NCBI GenBank assembly: GCA_009360885.1
Contig: SPEL01000003.1
Span: 124,001-188,000, forward strand
Source of the DNA: Sphingobium sp.
GTDB taxonomy: Bacteria > Pseudomonadota > Alphaproteobacteria > Sphingomonadales > Sphingomonadaceae
Direction: 5' to 3'
DNA length: 64,000 bases
The position numbers were made by a program, and so were the translations under genes. This document shows, one piece after another, positions 46,631 to 55,723 of this stretch; position 1 is the first letter of the stretch; each line of letters begins with the position of its first letter. The notes beneath the pieces are model-generated. The model was given only the letters and a program-made list of their open reading frames with translations, did no database searches and had not been told where the DNA came from.

Positions 46631-47929
46631 TTATTGTGAAAGGCTGGCCGTCTGCTGTGGCTTTGCAGCCCCTCCGGCCTGAGCCGTCAATGCCCGGCCA
46701 TTCACCCATGCAGACCAGTATGTGGCGACCTGCCCCCAACCACCAGTACCGCTTACCTGAGCGAGCGCCTTACGCGCTTCCTGAAAATCGCCTGACCGCG
46801 CCAGTGCGATACCTAAGCGAGTGGAAACCCGGTCCTTATCCGTCGCCCCCTTTTCCAGCGCAGCGCGATAATAAGGCACAGCCTCGGCATATTGGCTATT
46901 GGCCAGCAATTTATCACCGTCCTGCGCCGCTTTGGTGGCATTGGCAGCAGACCCGGCCTTACCGGGTAGCCCCTTGATTGATGCGAGATACGTGACCGCA
47001 CGCGGTGTCAGCGTTTTCAGCAAAGGGGTCGCAACCGAGTCATTTTTCATCAACTTGCCGTCGCTCAGCCCGGTATCCAGCACCGCCTTGGCCTCAGCGG
47101 CATAGCCCTGCCCGGCAGCTAGCGTGGCATAGCCCTGATAATCCCGCTCGCTGGCAAGACCACCTGTTGCAGCCTGCAGCCTGTATAGATCAAGCTGAGC
47201 TTCCTTATCCGGCTTTGCCCCTTCCATATAAGTAGCAAGAGCGCTGCGCCATTCCGGTGCGCTGCCCTTTCCATCCGCCAGTTTATTGGCGCCGTAACGG
47301 GCGACCGCCGCCCAATCTTTACGCGCATAAGCAATGGAAATAGCCCGGTCATACCAGCTTGCAGGAACAGCCTGCCCGGCCTTTATCTGCTGATCGATCA
47401 CCGCATCCAATATTTGCGCGGCGTCATTCATCTTGCGCTGGCGAACATAAGATTCCACCAGCATCAAGGCGGCATGCGGGTCTGTCACCCCCAATTCCCG
47501 TGCGCGGTTCAGGTACACAACGGCGTTATCGATCGCGCCGGTCTGATAGCTGAGATAACCCGCGACGTGATTGAGGTGGCCTAATTGTCCTTCGGGTACG
47601 CCACCACTTTCAATGAGCTTGGAAACGGCACTGCGCTGCGCAACTACATCATTACGCTTAACCGCCAGCTCCATAGCAAGGCTGGCTGCGATATATTTCT
47701 CAAACGGGGTAGAGGGCGATAAAGAATTGAGGGCCGATCCAGCCGTGGTGACATCCCCCTTTTTCAGACTATCGCTAATTTGTGCAACGGTCTGACGAAA
47801 GGCTGCGCTGGCAGACACATTGGTCTCGGGCGCTTTTGCAGCCTGAGCCGGCATAGAAACGACCGCCGCCGTCAATGCCAGAGTTGTTCCCCATACCAAA
47901 CGCAGTTGATGCACCATTTCATTCCTCAT
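46631..47929 (-). CDS. Secreted TPR/Sel1-like repeat protein, paralogue 1
   Basis: 432 residues. A signal peptide is visible (LVWGTTLALTAAVVSMPAQAAKA). The rest is all helical with repeated patterns such as VYLNRARELGVTDPHAALMLVESYVRQ and AVPYYRAALEKGATDKDRVSTRLGIALARSGDFQEARKALAQVSGTGG, as in tetratricopeptide repeats. It aligns in layout with the next gene upstream, including AVPASWYDRAISIA versus AVPAQWYQVGVSKA, so the two arose by duplication. The function is unknown; a periplasmic scaffold role is a guess. It has its own terminator on each side. Confidence 0.8.
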   Translation of the reverse strand: MRNEMVHQLRLVWGTTLALTAAVVSMPAQAAKAPETNVSASAAFRQTVAQISDSLKKGDVTTAGSALNSLSPSTPFEKYIAASLAMELAVKRNDVVAQRSAVSKLIESGGVPEGQLGHLNHVAGYLSYQTGAIDNAVVYLNRARELGVTDPHAALMLVESYVRQRKMNDAAQILDAVIDQQIKAGQAVPASWYDRAISIAYARKDWAAVARYGANKLADGKGSAPEWRSALATYMEGAKPDKEAQLDLYRLQAATGGLASERDYQGYATLAAGQGYAAEAKAVLDTGLSDGKLMKNDSVATPLLKTLTPRAVTYLASIKGLPGKAGSAANATKAAQDGDKLLANSQYAEAVPYYRAALEKGATDKDRVSTRLGIALARSGDFQEARKALAQVSGTGGWGQVATYWSAWVNGRALTAQAGGAAKPQQTASLSQ

Positions 47930-47956
47930 CGCGGAAATATCATTGATTGTAATTCA

Positions 47957-47995
47957 CAAAAAGCGGGGCGACACTATGGCACCGCCCCGTTTTTC
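47957..47995 (-). terminator. Rho-independent terminator between the two TPR-like genes
   Basis: CGGGGCG (47964-47970) and CGCCCCG (47983-47989) form a stem with a 12-base loop. Runs of A on the left and T on the right make it work in either direction. It should end the transcript of the upstream paralogue. Confidence 0.8.
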
Positions 47996-48006
47996 ATCTC
48001 TGTTTA

Positions 48007-49290
48007 TCAGCCAGCAGGCTGAGCCGCATTTTTCTTATCCAGCCATTTCAGCCAGAACTGGGCAATGCCGCCGCGTGCGCCGCCAGTGACCTTTGACAGA
48101 GCCGAGCGCGCACCGGCAGTATCGCCGGAAAGCGCCTTAGCAATACCCAGACGAGTATTCACTTCGGCAGCATCAACACCGGTTTTCTGCAAAGCCGTTT
48201 CAAAGAGCGGGATGGCTTTGCTATATTCGCCATAGCCCATATAGGCGTCGGCAGTCGCACTGGCGACCTTGGAGTTTGCAGCCTTCGCCGCATCCGCCGC
48301 AGAAGATGCGAGCGAGCCCTTATCAGCCGCCATACGCTGATTTGCTACCGAGTAGAAGTCTGCACCATCGCTGGCGGTAAGAACGCCCTTCGCGCGGCCA
48401 GCGTCGATTGCGGTCTTTGTTTCACCAAACAGGCCGCCTTTGAACGCCATTTCCGCATATTCAAGATAGTCCGCTTTCACCGCGAGACCGCCAGATACAT
48501 TCATCAGGCGCAGCAAATCGAGGTTTTCGCGGTTGGAAATATTGGGGTTGCTCCGCTGAAACACACGCAGAACGGTACGAAGATTTTCTCCAGTCGGCGA
48601 GGCATCATAGGCCATATCGGCCCAATCCTTGAGCTGCGGCACATCGGCGGCTGCGGCCTTGGACACACCCACCTGATACCATTGCGCAGGCACAGCCTCA
48701 CCCTTTGCCTTCATCGCATCAATGCCCTGCTTGAATATATCAAGGCCGCGGGCAATCTGCGCCTTATCATTGCCAGCCTTGCCCCAGATAGCCTGTGCGA
48801 GCAACGGCGACACCTGATCGGGGCGATACCCCAGCGCCTGCGCCTTTTCAGCATAAGCGATGGCGGTATCATAATCCTTGGCAGTGAGTGCGCTGTTGGC
48901 AACAACCGTGTTGAACTGGCCCTGCTGCGCCTGCGGAACGAGGCCGGTATCGAGCATACCACGCAGCGAAGCAGTCTGAAGCGCAGCATCATTAGCAGCG
49001 ATGCTGAGATTCAGCGCAATGGCATGATATTGATATTTATCATCATTGGTGGTGGCCAGCGGCAATGCCTCAGCAAGGGCGGCCTTTGCGCCTTCAACGT
49101 CCTTCTTACCAACCAGATCACTGGCCTTGGCGATGGCGGGGATGAAATCCTTGGAAAGCTTCAGTTTAGGTGCCTGATCGCCACCAGCGTCTTTCTTGTT
49201 TTTCTGGGCGAGAGCAGGCGTGGATGCCACAACCGACGCGCCCCCCAGAGCAAGCATCAGACCAAGTGTCACCGACGAAACAAAACGCAT
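48007..49290 (-). CDS. Secreted TPR/Sel1-like repeat protein, paralogue 2
   Basis: 427 residues with a signal peptide (LGLMLALGGASVVASTPALAQKN). Helical repeats like those in paralogue 1: IAYAEKAQALGYRPDQVSPLLAQAIWG and AIPLFETALQKTGVDAAEVNTRLGIAKALSGDTAGARSALSKVTGGARGGIAQFWLKWL. The C-terminal repeat is the best conserved part between the two copies. The function is unknown. Divergent from gyrA across about 380 bases; a similar gene next to gyrA in other sphingomonads would fit my memory but cannot be checked here. Confidence 0.8.
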   Translation of the reverse strand: MRFVSSVTLGLMLALGGASVVASTPALAQKNKKDAGGDQAPKLKLSKDFIPAIAKASDLVGKKDVEGAKAALAEALPLATTNDDKYQYHAIALNLSIAANDAALQTASLRGMLDTGLVPQAQQGQFNTVVANSALTAKDYDTAIAYAEKAQALGYRPDQVSPLLAQAIWGKAGNDKAQIARGLDIFKQGIDAMKAKGEAVPAQWYQVGVSKAAAADVPQLKDWADMAYDASPTGENLRTVLRVFQRSNPNISNRENLDLLRLMNVSGGLAVKADYLEYAEMAFKGGLFGETKTAIDAGRAKGVLTASDGADFYSVANQRMAADKGSLASSAADAAKAANSKVASATADAYMGYGEYSKAIPLFETALQKTGVDAAEVNTRLGIAKALSGDTAGARSALSKVTGGARGGIAQFWLKWLDKKNAAQPAG

Positions 49291-49669
49291 AATCCTATCT
49301 CCATGATCGGGCCGGACAGACCGGTCCCATCTCTTCTTAACCGCATATTCGCAGTATCAGAAAGGGCGTGAACGGTCGTTGAACGGCGCGAAGCTATACC
49401 GTTCCCCCCCGTCACATCAAGCCAAACATCATTCATCATGTTCAATTCATTGCTAATCCGCCCTATTAATTCGGCCAGCAGATGGTGAAATATAAATGAC
49501 ATTGCCGTCTGCTTCTATGGTGTTTCGACAAAAGCAGACAGCGACAGAGCAATCACGCTGGATGATAACAGTGTGGCATAGCAGTGCTGAGATGGGGTGA
49601 CAGAGACACACCAAGAAGCTAGGGTGGCTCCCCTGTTCGTAATAAACTTAATCCGAAAAGAGAGTCGCC
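49291..49669. other. Divergent non-coding region between the TPR-like gene and gyrA
   Basis: No gene supported. It must contain the promoters of both flanking genes. No clear operator or terminator was seen. The gyrA leader ends with AAAAGAGAG five bases before its TTG start. Confidence 0.4.
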
Positions 49670-52384
49670 TTGACCGACGAGACCTTGCTCGCCGAACATT
49701 CTGATATCAGCCCTATCGATATCGTCGATGAGATGAAGTCGAGCTACCTCGATTATGCCATGTCGGTTATCGTCAGCCGCGCCCTGCCAGATGTGCGCGA
49801 TGGCCTGAAACCTGTTCACCGCCGTATCCTTTACGGTGCGCATGAACAAGGCTTTGTCGCTGGCAAGCCCTATCGCAAATCAGCCCGCATCGTTGGCGAT
49901 GTCATGGGTAAATACCACCCGCACGGTGACAGCTCCATCTATGACGCTCTTGCGCGTATGACGCAGGACTGGTCGATGCGCGTGCCGCTCATCGATGGTC
50001 AGGGCAATTTCGGATCAATGGACCCGGACAGCCCCGCCGCCATGCGTTATACCGAGGCACGCCTTGCCAAGGTAGCCAACGCCCTGCTGGATGATCTTGA
50101 TAAGGACACGGTTGATTTCACCCCGAACTATGATGGTTCGGAAAAGGAACCGCAGGTTCTCCCTGCCCGCTTTCCCAATTTGCTGGTCAATGGCGCTGGC
50201 GGCATCGCGGTTGGTATGGCGACCAATGTGCCCCCCCATAATCTGGGCGAAGTGTTACGCGCCTGCCTCGCAACGCTGGATAACCCGGTCATTGGCCTTG
50301 ATGAACTGATGCAGATTGTGCCGGGGCCAGACTTCCCGACCGGCGCGCTCATCCTTGGCCAGTCGGGCGCACGTAATGCCTATACGACCGGGCGCGGTTC
50401 CATCATCATGCGGTCCCGCCATGAGGTTGAGGAAGGACGCGGGGATCGCCGTTCCATCGTCCTTACGGAAATTCCGTTTCAGGTTGGCAAGGCCGGTCTG
50501 GTCGAAAAAATCGCTGAAGCGGCCAAGGACAAGCGCATTGAGGGCGTCAGCGATATTCGCGACGAATCAAACCGCGAAGGCGTGCGCATCGTCATCGACC
50601 TGAAGCGGGACGCCACCCCCGATGTTGTGCTTAATCAGCTTTGGCGGAACACCCCTGCCCAGTCCAACTTTCCGGCCAATATGCTCGCCATTCGTGGTGG
50701 CCGCCCGGAACTGCTGAACCTCAAGGATATTATCGACGCCTTCATCAAATTCCGTGAAGAGGTCATCACCCGCCGCACGAAATTTGAACTCAATAAAGCC
50801 CGCGAACGTGCGCATATTTTGCTCGGCCTTGTGCTGGCCGTTACCAATCTGGATGAAGTCGTGCGGATTATTCGCGGGTCCTCCAGCCCGGCGGAAGCAC
50901 GTGAAAAGCTGATCGCCCGCGAATGGCCGATAGAAGAAATCGCACCCTATATCCGTCTTGTCGAAGCGATTGAGACGGAAATTTCCGGCGACACCTACAA
51001 AATGTCGGAAACGCAGGTTCGTGCTATTCTTGACCTGCGCCTGCATCGCCTGACGGCCCTTGGCCGTGATGAAATCGGCAATGAACTGCAGATTTTGGCC
51101 GCCAGCATCGCTGAATTTCTCGCCATTCTTGCGGACCGGGCAAAGCTCTACGCCGTAATGCGCGAAGAGTTTAACGCAATCCTTGCGGAATTTGATACGC
51201 CTCGTCGTTCTACCATCGCGCCTGCCGCTGATGGTATTGAGGACGAAGACCTCATCGAGCGTGAGGATATGGTCGTCACAGTTACCCATGAAGGCTATAT
51301 CAAGCGCACCCCGCTTGATGCCTTCCGCGCTCAGGCGCGTGGCGGCAAGGGCCGCGCAGGCATGGCGACCAAGGATGAGGACGCGATCACCGAATTGTTC
51401 GTGACCAGCACCCACACGCCGGTGCTGTTCTTCTCTACCCTTGGTAAGGTTTACCGCATGAAAGTGTGGCGCCTGCCCGAAGGTGGCCCCGCCACCCGTG
51501 GCCGCCCGATGGTGAACCTGTTACCACTCGCCGAAGGTGAGGTTATCCGCACCGTATTGCCTCTGCCAGAGGATGAGGCCGAATGGGCCAATATGCACGT
51601 CATGTTCGCAACGGCGAAGGGCAGCGTCCGCCGCAACAGCATGGATGCATTCGCCAACATCCCTTCTAACGGCAAGATCGCCATCAAATTTGAAGGTGAA
51701 GACGCAGACGACCGCCTGATTGGTGTCGCACTACTGAACGAAGGTCAGGACATTCTCCTTGCTTCGCGTCAGGGCAAGGCCATTCGTTTCCAGGGCGAAG
51801 ATGTGCGCGTGTTCCAGAGCCGGTCCTCCACCGGTGTAAGGGGTATGAACCTTAAAAATGATGATGAGGTCATCTCTCTCTCTATCCTTGACCGGTCCGG
51901 TGCGACGCAGGATCAACGCGAAGATTATCTTCGTTTTGCGCCGTGGAAAGCAGAGAAAGAAGGCGAACCGGCCATGTCGGCGGAAGATTTCGCTAAAATG
52001 GCTGAAAATGAGCAGTTCATCCTGACTGTTTGCGCCAATGGCTATGGCAAAATCAGCTCTGCCTATGAATATCGCCGCACGGGTCGCGGTGGTCAGGGCA
52101 TCACCAATATCGACAATATTGCCCGCAATGGCCTGGTCGTCGCCAGCTTCCCCGCAAAGAAAGGTGACCAGCTCATGCTCGTCACCGATCAGGCAAAGAT
52201 GATCCGCATGGGCCTTGATAGCATGCGCGTCATTGGCCGGGGCAGCGCAGGGGTGCGCCTGTTTAACGTCGCCGATCAGGAGCATGTGGTTTCTGCCGCA
52301 AAGATTGAAGAAACCGACGATGAAGAGGCTGGGGCCAGTGCGGATACAACGCCTGAGGCCGGAGGCGAAACAACCGAAGCATGA
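49670..52384 (+). CDS. gyrA: DNA gyrase subunit A
   Basis: 904 residues. GyrA cuts and reseals DNA in the gyrase A2B2 complex that introduces negative supercoils. The catalytic Tyr127 lies in [14 protein letters not shown]. The quinolone pocket reads [15 protein letters not shown], keeping Ser and Asp at the positions equivalent to E. coli Ser83 and Asp87, the sensitive type. The C-terminal beta-pinwheel repeats are visible, with a GyrA-box-like RRTGRGGQG, followed by an acidic tail. The start is TTG at 49670: an in-frame stop lies 21 bases upstream, and the N terminus matches the family only from here. The DUF952 gene overlaps its stop by four bases. Confidence 0.97.
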   Translation: MTDETLLAEHSDISPIDIVDEMKSSYLDYAMSVIVSRALPDVRDGLKPVHRRILYGAHEQGFVAGKPYRKSARIVGDVMGKYHPHGDSSIYDALARMTQDWSMRVPLIDGQGNFGSMDPDSPAAMRYTEARLAKVANALLDDLDKDTVDFTPNYDGSEKEPQVLPARFPNLLVNGAGGIAVGMATNVPPHNLGEVLRACLATLDNPVIGLDELMQIVPGPDFPTGALILGQSGARNAYTTGRGSIIMRSRHEVEEGRGDRRSIVLTEIPFQVGKAGLVEKIAEAAKDKRIEGVSDIRDESNREGVRIVIDLKRDATPDVVLNQLWRNTPAQSNFPANMLAIRGGRPELLNLKDIIDAFIKFREEVITRRTKFELNKARERAHILLGLVLAVTNLDEVVRIIRGSSSPAEAREKLIAREWPIEEIAPYIRLVEAIETEISGDTYKMSETQVRAILDLRLHRLTALGRDEIGNELQILAASIAEFLAILADRAKLYAVMREEFNAILAEFDTPRRSTIAPAADGIEDEDLIEREDMVVTVTHEGYIKRTPLDAFRAQARGGKGRAGMATKDEDAITELFVTSTHTPVLFFSTLGKVYRMKVWRLPEGGPATRGRPMVNLLPLAEGEVIRTVLPLPEDEAEWANMHVMFATAKGSVRRNSMDAFANIPSNGKIAIKFEGEDADDRLIGVALLNEGQDILLASRQGKAIRFQGEDVRVFQSRSSTGVRGMNLKNDDEVISLSILDRSGATQDQREDYLRFAPWKAEKEGEPAMSAEDFAKMAENEQFILTVCANGYGKISSAYEYRRTGRGGQGITNIDNIARNGLVVASFPAKKGDQLMLVTDQAKMIRMGLDSMRVIGRGSAGVRLFNVADQEHVVSAAKIEETDDEEAGASADTTPEAGGETTEA

Positions 52385-52734
52385 GCGAACTATTCGCTTA
52401 TAAGGTCCTGACGCGCGATCAGTGGGACGCCTTTCGCAAGGAAGGCGTTTTCCACGGTGCGCCGGTGGATATTGCCGATGGCTATATCCACCTTTCCACC
52501 CGCACCCAGACCGCCGAAACCGTGCGCAAACATTTTGCCGGGCAGGATGACCTAACCCTTGCAATGGTTGACCTTTCCGTATTCGGCGACAAGGTGAAAT
52601 GGGAAATATCGCGCGGCGGCGCGCTCTTCCCCCATCTTTATGATGTGTTGCCAATGTCCGCAATCACTACCAAGGCCCGGCTGCGCCTCGATGAAAACGG
52701 ACAACATGTGTTCCCGGCGGGATTTACCGATTAA
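52381..52734 (+). CDS. DUF952 family protein
   Basis: 117 residues. Shows the DUF952 pattern: YKVLTRDQWDAFRKEGVFHGAPVDIADGYIHLSTRTQTAETVRKHFAGQDDLTLAMVDL and WEISRGGALFPHLYDVLPMSAI. The fold is related to ADP-ribosyl-processing proteins, but the cellular role is not established. It overlaps the gyrA stop as ATGA and is thus translated from the gyrA transcript. Confidence 0.87.
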   Translation: MSELFAYKVLTRDQWDAFRKEGVFHGAPVDIADGYIHLSTRTQTAETVRKHFAGQDDLTLAMVDLSVFGDKVKWEISRGGALFPHLYDVLPMSAITTKARLRLDENGQHVFPAGFTD

Positions 52735-52768
52735 AGTGCAGGAACAACTCCCCATGCCCGCGCATTAT

Positions 52769-52792
52769 CTTATCAGGCATTAACCAGATAAG
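52769..52792 (+). promoter_or_regulatory. Inverted repeat at the ribosome site of the small lipoprotein gene
   Basis: CTTATC-A-GG and CC-A-GATAAG arms (one mismatch) surround CATTAA. The right arm runs into AAGGAAAG, the ribosome site of the lipoprotein gene. It may be a weak transcription end for gyrA-DUF952 or a translational control hairpin. Confidence 0.35.
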
Positions 52793-52801
52793 GAAAGTGA
52801 C

Positions 52802-52993
52802 ATGCGTAAGACATTTATGCCATTTGTCATCATCGCTGGCGCCACATTATTGGCGGGCTGCTCTACCCTGACCGGCGCTGGTATTGGCGCGGCAGGCGGT
52901 GCTGGCGTTGCGGCCGCGACCGATAAAGATGTTAAGGACGGCGCCCTGATCGGCGGAGCCGCCGGGGCAGTGATCGGCACGGCGGTAGATTAA
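52802..52993 (+). CDS. Small glycine-zipper lipoprotein
   Basis: 63 residues. A lipoprotein signal is plain: hydrophobic FMPFVIIAGATLL followed by the lipobox LAGC (Cys20). The mature part contains GAGIGAAGGAGVAAATDKDVKDGALIGGAAGAVIGTA, two glycine-zipper segments like those in osmotically inducible or Slp-like lipoproteins that insert in the outer membrane. The ribosome site AAGGAAAG is good. Role unknown; envelope stability is the usual suggestion for relatives. Confidence 0.85.
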   Translation: MRKTFMPFVIIAGATLLAGCSTLTGAGIGAAGGAGVAAATDKDVKDGALIGGAAGAVIGTAVD

Positions 52994-53096
52994 AACTCTG
53001 GCCCATAGCCGCCGCCACAGGTCTGGCAGCCGGCGTAGGGCGGGTTACGCCTGCAAGATGTTTGATCTGATTTGAAAATGCTCTATGGCCCCGTCC

Positions 53097-54449
53097 ATGA
53101 CATATCAGGTTCACATCATTGGCGGCGGCATGGCCGGTTCCGAGGCGGCATGGCAACTCGCACAAGCAGGCGTGAAAGTGCGCCTGTCTGAAATGCGCGG
53201 CAGCGGCGATATGACGCCCGCGCATCAGACGGATGGGCTTGCCGAGCTGGTCTGCTCCAACAGCTTTCGTTCTGATGATGCAGCGAAAAATGCAGTGGGC
53301 CTGCTCCATCAGGAAATGCGCGATTTAGGCTCCATCATCATGGCGCAGGCAGCCCTTGCCAAGGTGCCTGCCGGATCCGCACTGGCGGTAGACCGCGATA
53401 TTTTCTCTGATGGTGTTACGCAGGCCCTCAGCCAGCATCCCAATATCGAAATTGTCCGCGAACGGATCGACACGCTACCGACTGATGGCATGACGATCAT
53501 CGCCACCGGGCCACTCACCGCCCCGGCCCTTGCTGGCAATATCGGTGCGGCGACGGGCATGGAAAGCCTCGCTTTCTTCGATGCCATTGCCCCCATCATC
53601 TACCGCGACAGCATCAACATGGACATTTGCTGGATGCAGTCCCGCTGGGACAAGGTAGGCCCCGAAGGCGATGGCAAAGATTATATCAACTGCCCGATGA
53701 ACAAGGAACAATATGACGCCTTTGTTCAGGGATTGCTTGATGGCCCCAAGACCGAGTTCAAGGAATGGGAAAAAGACACGCCCTATTTTGAAGGCTGTAT
53801 GCCTATTGAGGTGATGGCGTCACGCGGCACCGAGACATTACGCCATGGCCCGATGAAGCCAATGGGCCTCGATGACCCACGCACGGGGCGCTGGCCTTAT
53901 GCCGTGGTACAACTCCGGCAGGATAATGCGCTGGGCACCATATGGAACATGGTGGGTTTTCAAACGAAGCTGAAACATGCCGCGCAAGTAGAGTTGTTCC
54001 GTACTATACCGGGCCTTGAAAACGCCGAATTTGCGCGCCTGGGCGGCCTGCATCGTAACACCTTCATCCAAAGCCCCAAGTTGCTGGACCCGACTCTGCG
54101 CCTCAAATCAGCGCCGCATATCCGCTTTGCCGGGCAGATGACCGGATGTGAAGGCTATGTCGAGAGCGCCGCAATCGGCCTCATCGCCGCCCGCTTTGCG
54201 ATTGCCGAACTGGCAGGGACACCCCTCAGCCCACCACCAATCACCACCGCATTGGGCGCATTGCTCTCTCATGTGACTGGCGGCGCGGATGCAGACCATT
54301 TTCAACCGATGAATGTTAATTTCGGCCTGTTTCCTCAACCTGATGAAAAGGTGAAGAAAAAGGACCGCAAAGAGGCTTATACAGGCCGTGCGCGGACGGA
54401 TATGGCCGCATGGATGCAGGAACAGGGGTTGGCCGTAGAAACGGCCTGA
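53097..54449 (+). CDS. trmFO: Methylenetetrahydrofolate-tRNA-(uracil-54-C5) methyltransferase TrmFO
   Basis: About 450 residues. TrmFO is the flavoprotein that makes ribothymidine 54 in the T loop of tRNA using methylene-tetrahydrofolate. The FAD motif [30 protein letters not shown] is at the N terminus, followed by [29 protein letters not shown] and [28 protein letters not shown] lies near the end. The ATG at 53097 gives the usual family start; an ATG four codons earlier (53085) is also possible, and neither has a clear ribosome site. Confidence 0.95.
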   Translation: MTYQVHIIGGGMAGSEAAWQLAQAGVKVRLSEMRGSGDMTPAHQTDGLAELVCSNSFRSDDAAKNAVGLLHQEMRDLGSIIMAQAALAKVPAGSALAVDRDIFSDGVTQALSQHPNIEIVRERIDTLPTDGMTIIATGPLTAPALAGNIGAATGMESLAFFDAIAPIIYRDSINMDICWMQSRWDKVGPEGDGKDYINCPMNKEQYDAFVQGLLDGPKTEFKEWEKDTPYFEGCMPIEVMASRGTETLRHGPMKPMGLDDPRTGRWPYAVVQLRQDNALGTIWNMVGFQTKLKHAAQVELFRTIPGLENAEFARLGGLHRNTFIQSPKLLDPTLRLKSAPHIRFAGQMTGCEGYVESAAIGLIAARFAIAELAGTPLSPPPITTALGALLSHVTGGADADHFQPMNVNFGLFPQPDEKVKKKDRKEAYTGRARTDMAAWMQEQGLAVETA

Positions 54450-54462
54450 CCCCTCCCCTCTT

Positions 54463-54936
54463 TCAACATTTGCATTTCGGCTTGGCGGTGCGTTTTGGCG
54501 CTGTGGTAGCGAACTCAGCACGGCTGAGCTTCCCATCCCCATTGGCATCCGCCCCGCCGAAACGATCAGACGTCGCAACTGCCCATTCCTCAAACGACAA
54601 CAGATTATTGCCGTCTTTATCCAGCTTTTTAAACGCCTTCACCCGGCTGCCCATTAATTCGTCACGAGTGATGATACCGTCCCGGTTACGATCATAACGG
54701 TCAAAGCGCTTTGCTTCCTTATCCTTCGTGCTGGCCGCAGGAGGGGCAGGCAAATCATCCCCCGTCAGCGATTCATCCCCCACCGGCAAGGCCAGATCAT
54801 CCTCAGCCGCCGGGAAGGCGCTTTGTGATGCCACCGCCAGAACAGGTGGCTTTTTCTCCGCCCGGATCTGCCACCAGAATAACCCGCCCGTCACCAGCAA
54901 TAAACTGGCCACTGCACCTGCAACAAAACGCCCCAT
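54463..54936 (-). CDS. Membrane-anchored EF-hand protein
   Basis: 157 residues. An N-terminal membrane segment (FVAGAVASLLLVTGGLFWWQI) is followed by an acidic linker and three EF-hand-like loops: DRYDRNRDGIITRDEL, DKDGNNLLSFEEW and DANGDGKLSRAEF. The C terminus is Lys/Arg-rich and ends KPKCKC. It is likely a periplasmic calcium binder tethered to the inner membrane; the partner is unknown. Convergent with trmFO by 13 bases. Confidence 0.8.
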   Translation of the reverse strand: MGRFVAGAVASLLLVTGGLFWWQIRAEKKPPVLAVASQSAFPAAEDDLALPVGDESLTGDDLPAPPAASTKDKEAKRFDRYDRNRDGIITRDELMGSRVKAFKKLDKDGNNLLSFEEWAVATSDRFGGADANGDGKLSRAEFATTAPKRTAKPKCKC

Positions 54937-54954
54937 ATCCGTCTCTTTACCCTG

Positions 54955-55620
54955 TCAGCGTCCAAATATCTGTAACCGCAAAAGCCGTATATAGAGCTGA
55001 GGCGTCAACTGCATTGGCATGGCCGCCCCCCTCTTTACATCATGGCGTGCTGCCCCGCTCAGCATCGCCAGCATACGCGGCAACCCGCCCGGCATAGCAG
55101 GCTTTTTCATCAGCAATTGCCGCCCATAAGCTATGGCCGCAGCGGATAATTCCGCATCACCCAAATGGCCGGCCAAATCCCACATCGACCAGATCGCCCC
55201 TTCCAGCGCCGCATCACCGGCATAATCAGGGCGCAGTGCCGAGAAAAATCCTCCGCCCCGCCCACTGGCGTATATTTCCAGCATCGCCTCTGGCTGATCG
55301 CCATTCCACAGGATCATCTCTTCCCAGCCATCAATTATCGCGATTAGCGCTGGACGAATATCACCAAACTGATCCAGCGCCCGCAGCGCATCCATCTGGG
55401 GGGAACGATGAGCAGGCAATGCCTCCTCTGATGCCAACCCATCCCGCCACCATGCGAGGCGAATCTGTGCCATCATCGGCTCTCTCGCCTGACGAGCGAT
55501 ATGTGCACATTCATTATCAAGGGCGATGATTTGCCGGGCACCATCCATATTCCCGCCCGCTGATGCCAGAATAAGCCTTTGAACAAAGGTCAGTTCCGGT
55601 AATTCTTTCCCATTACCCAC
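54955..55620 (-). CDS. Squalene/phytoene synthase-fold protein (NDUFAF6-like)
   Basis: 221 residues of the squalene/phytoene synthase superfamily. The motif AREPMMAQIRLAWWRDGL is typical of the short NDUFAF6-like branch, which in mitochondria helps complex I assembly. The Asp-rich prenyl-diphosphate motifs of true synthases are not evident, so an assembly role is more likely than terpene synthesis. The start is a GTG at 55620 and is not firm. It lies 18 bases upstream of the EF-hand gene on the same strand. Confidence 0.72.
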   Translation of the reverse strand: MGNGKELPELTFVQRLILASAGGNMDGARQIIALDNECAHIARQAREPMMAQIRLAWWRDGLASEEALPAHRSPQMDALRALDQFGDIRPALIAIIDGWEEMILWNGDQPEAMLEIYASGRGGGFFSALRPDYAGDAALEGAIWSMWDLAGHLGDAELSAAAIAYGRQLLMKKPAMPGGLPRMLAMLSGAARHDVKRGAAMPMQLTPQLYIRLLRLQIFGR

Positions 55621-55723
55621 GTAGTTGCCACCCCGGTAAAAACAATATTACCATTTTTTTAAGCTATATCGCTTAGTTATTTCCGCCATATCGGCCCGTA
55701 AATGCGCAAATCTTAACCATGAT

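Noticed and set aside
49291..49669. Replication origin near gyrA
   Set aside because: No dnaA, dnaN or gyrB nearby and no cluster of DnaA boxes seen.
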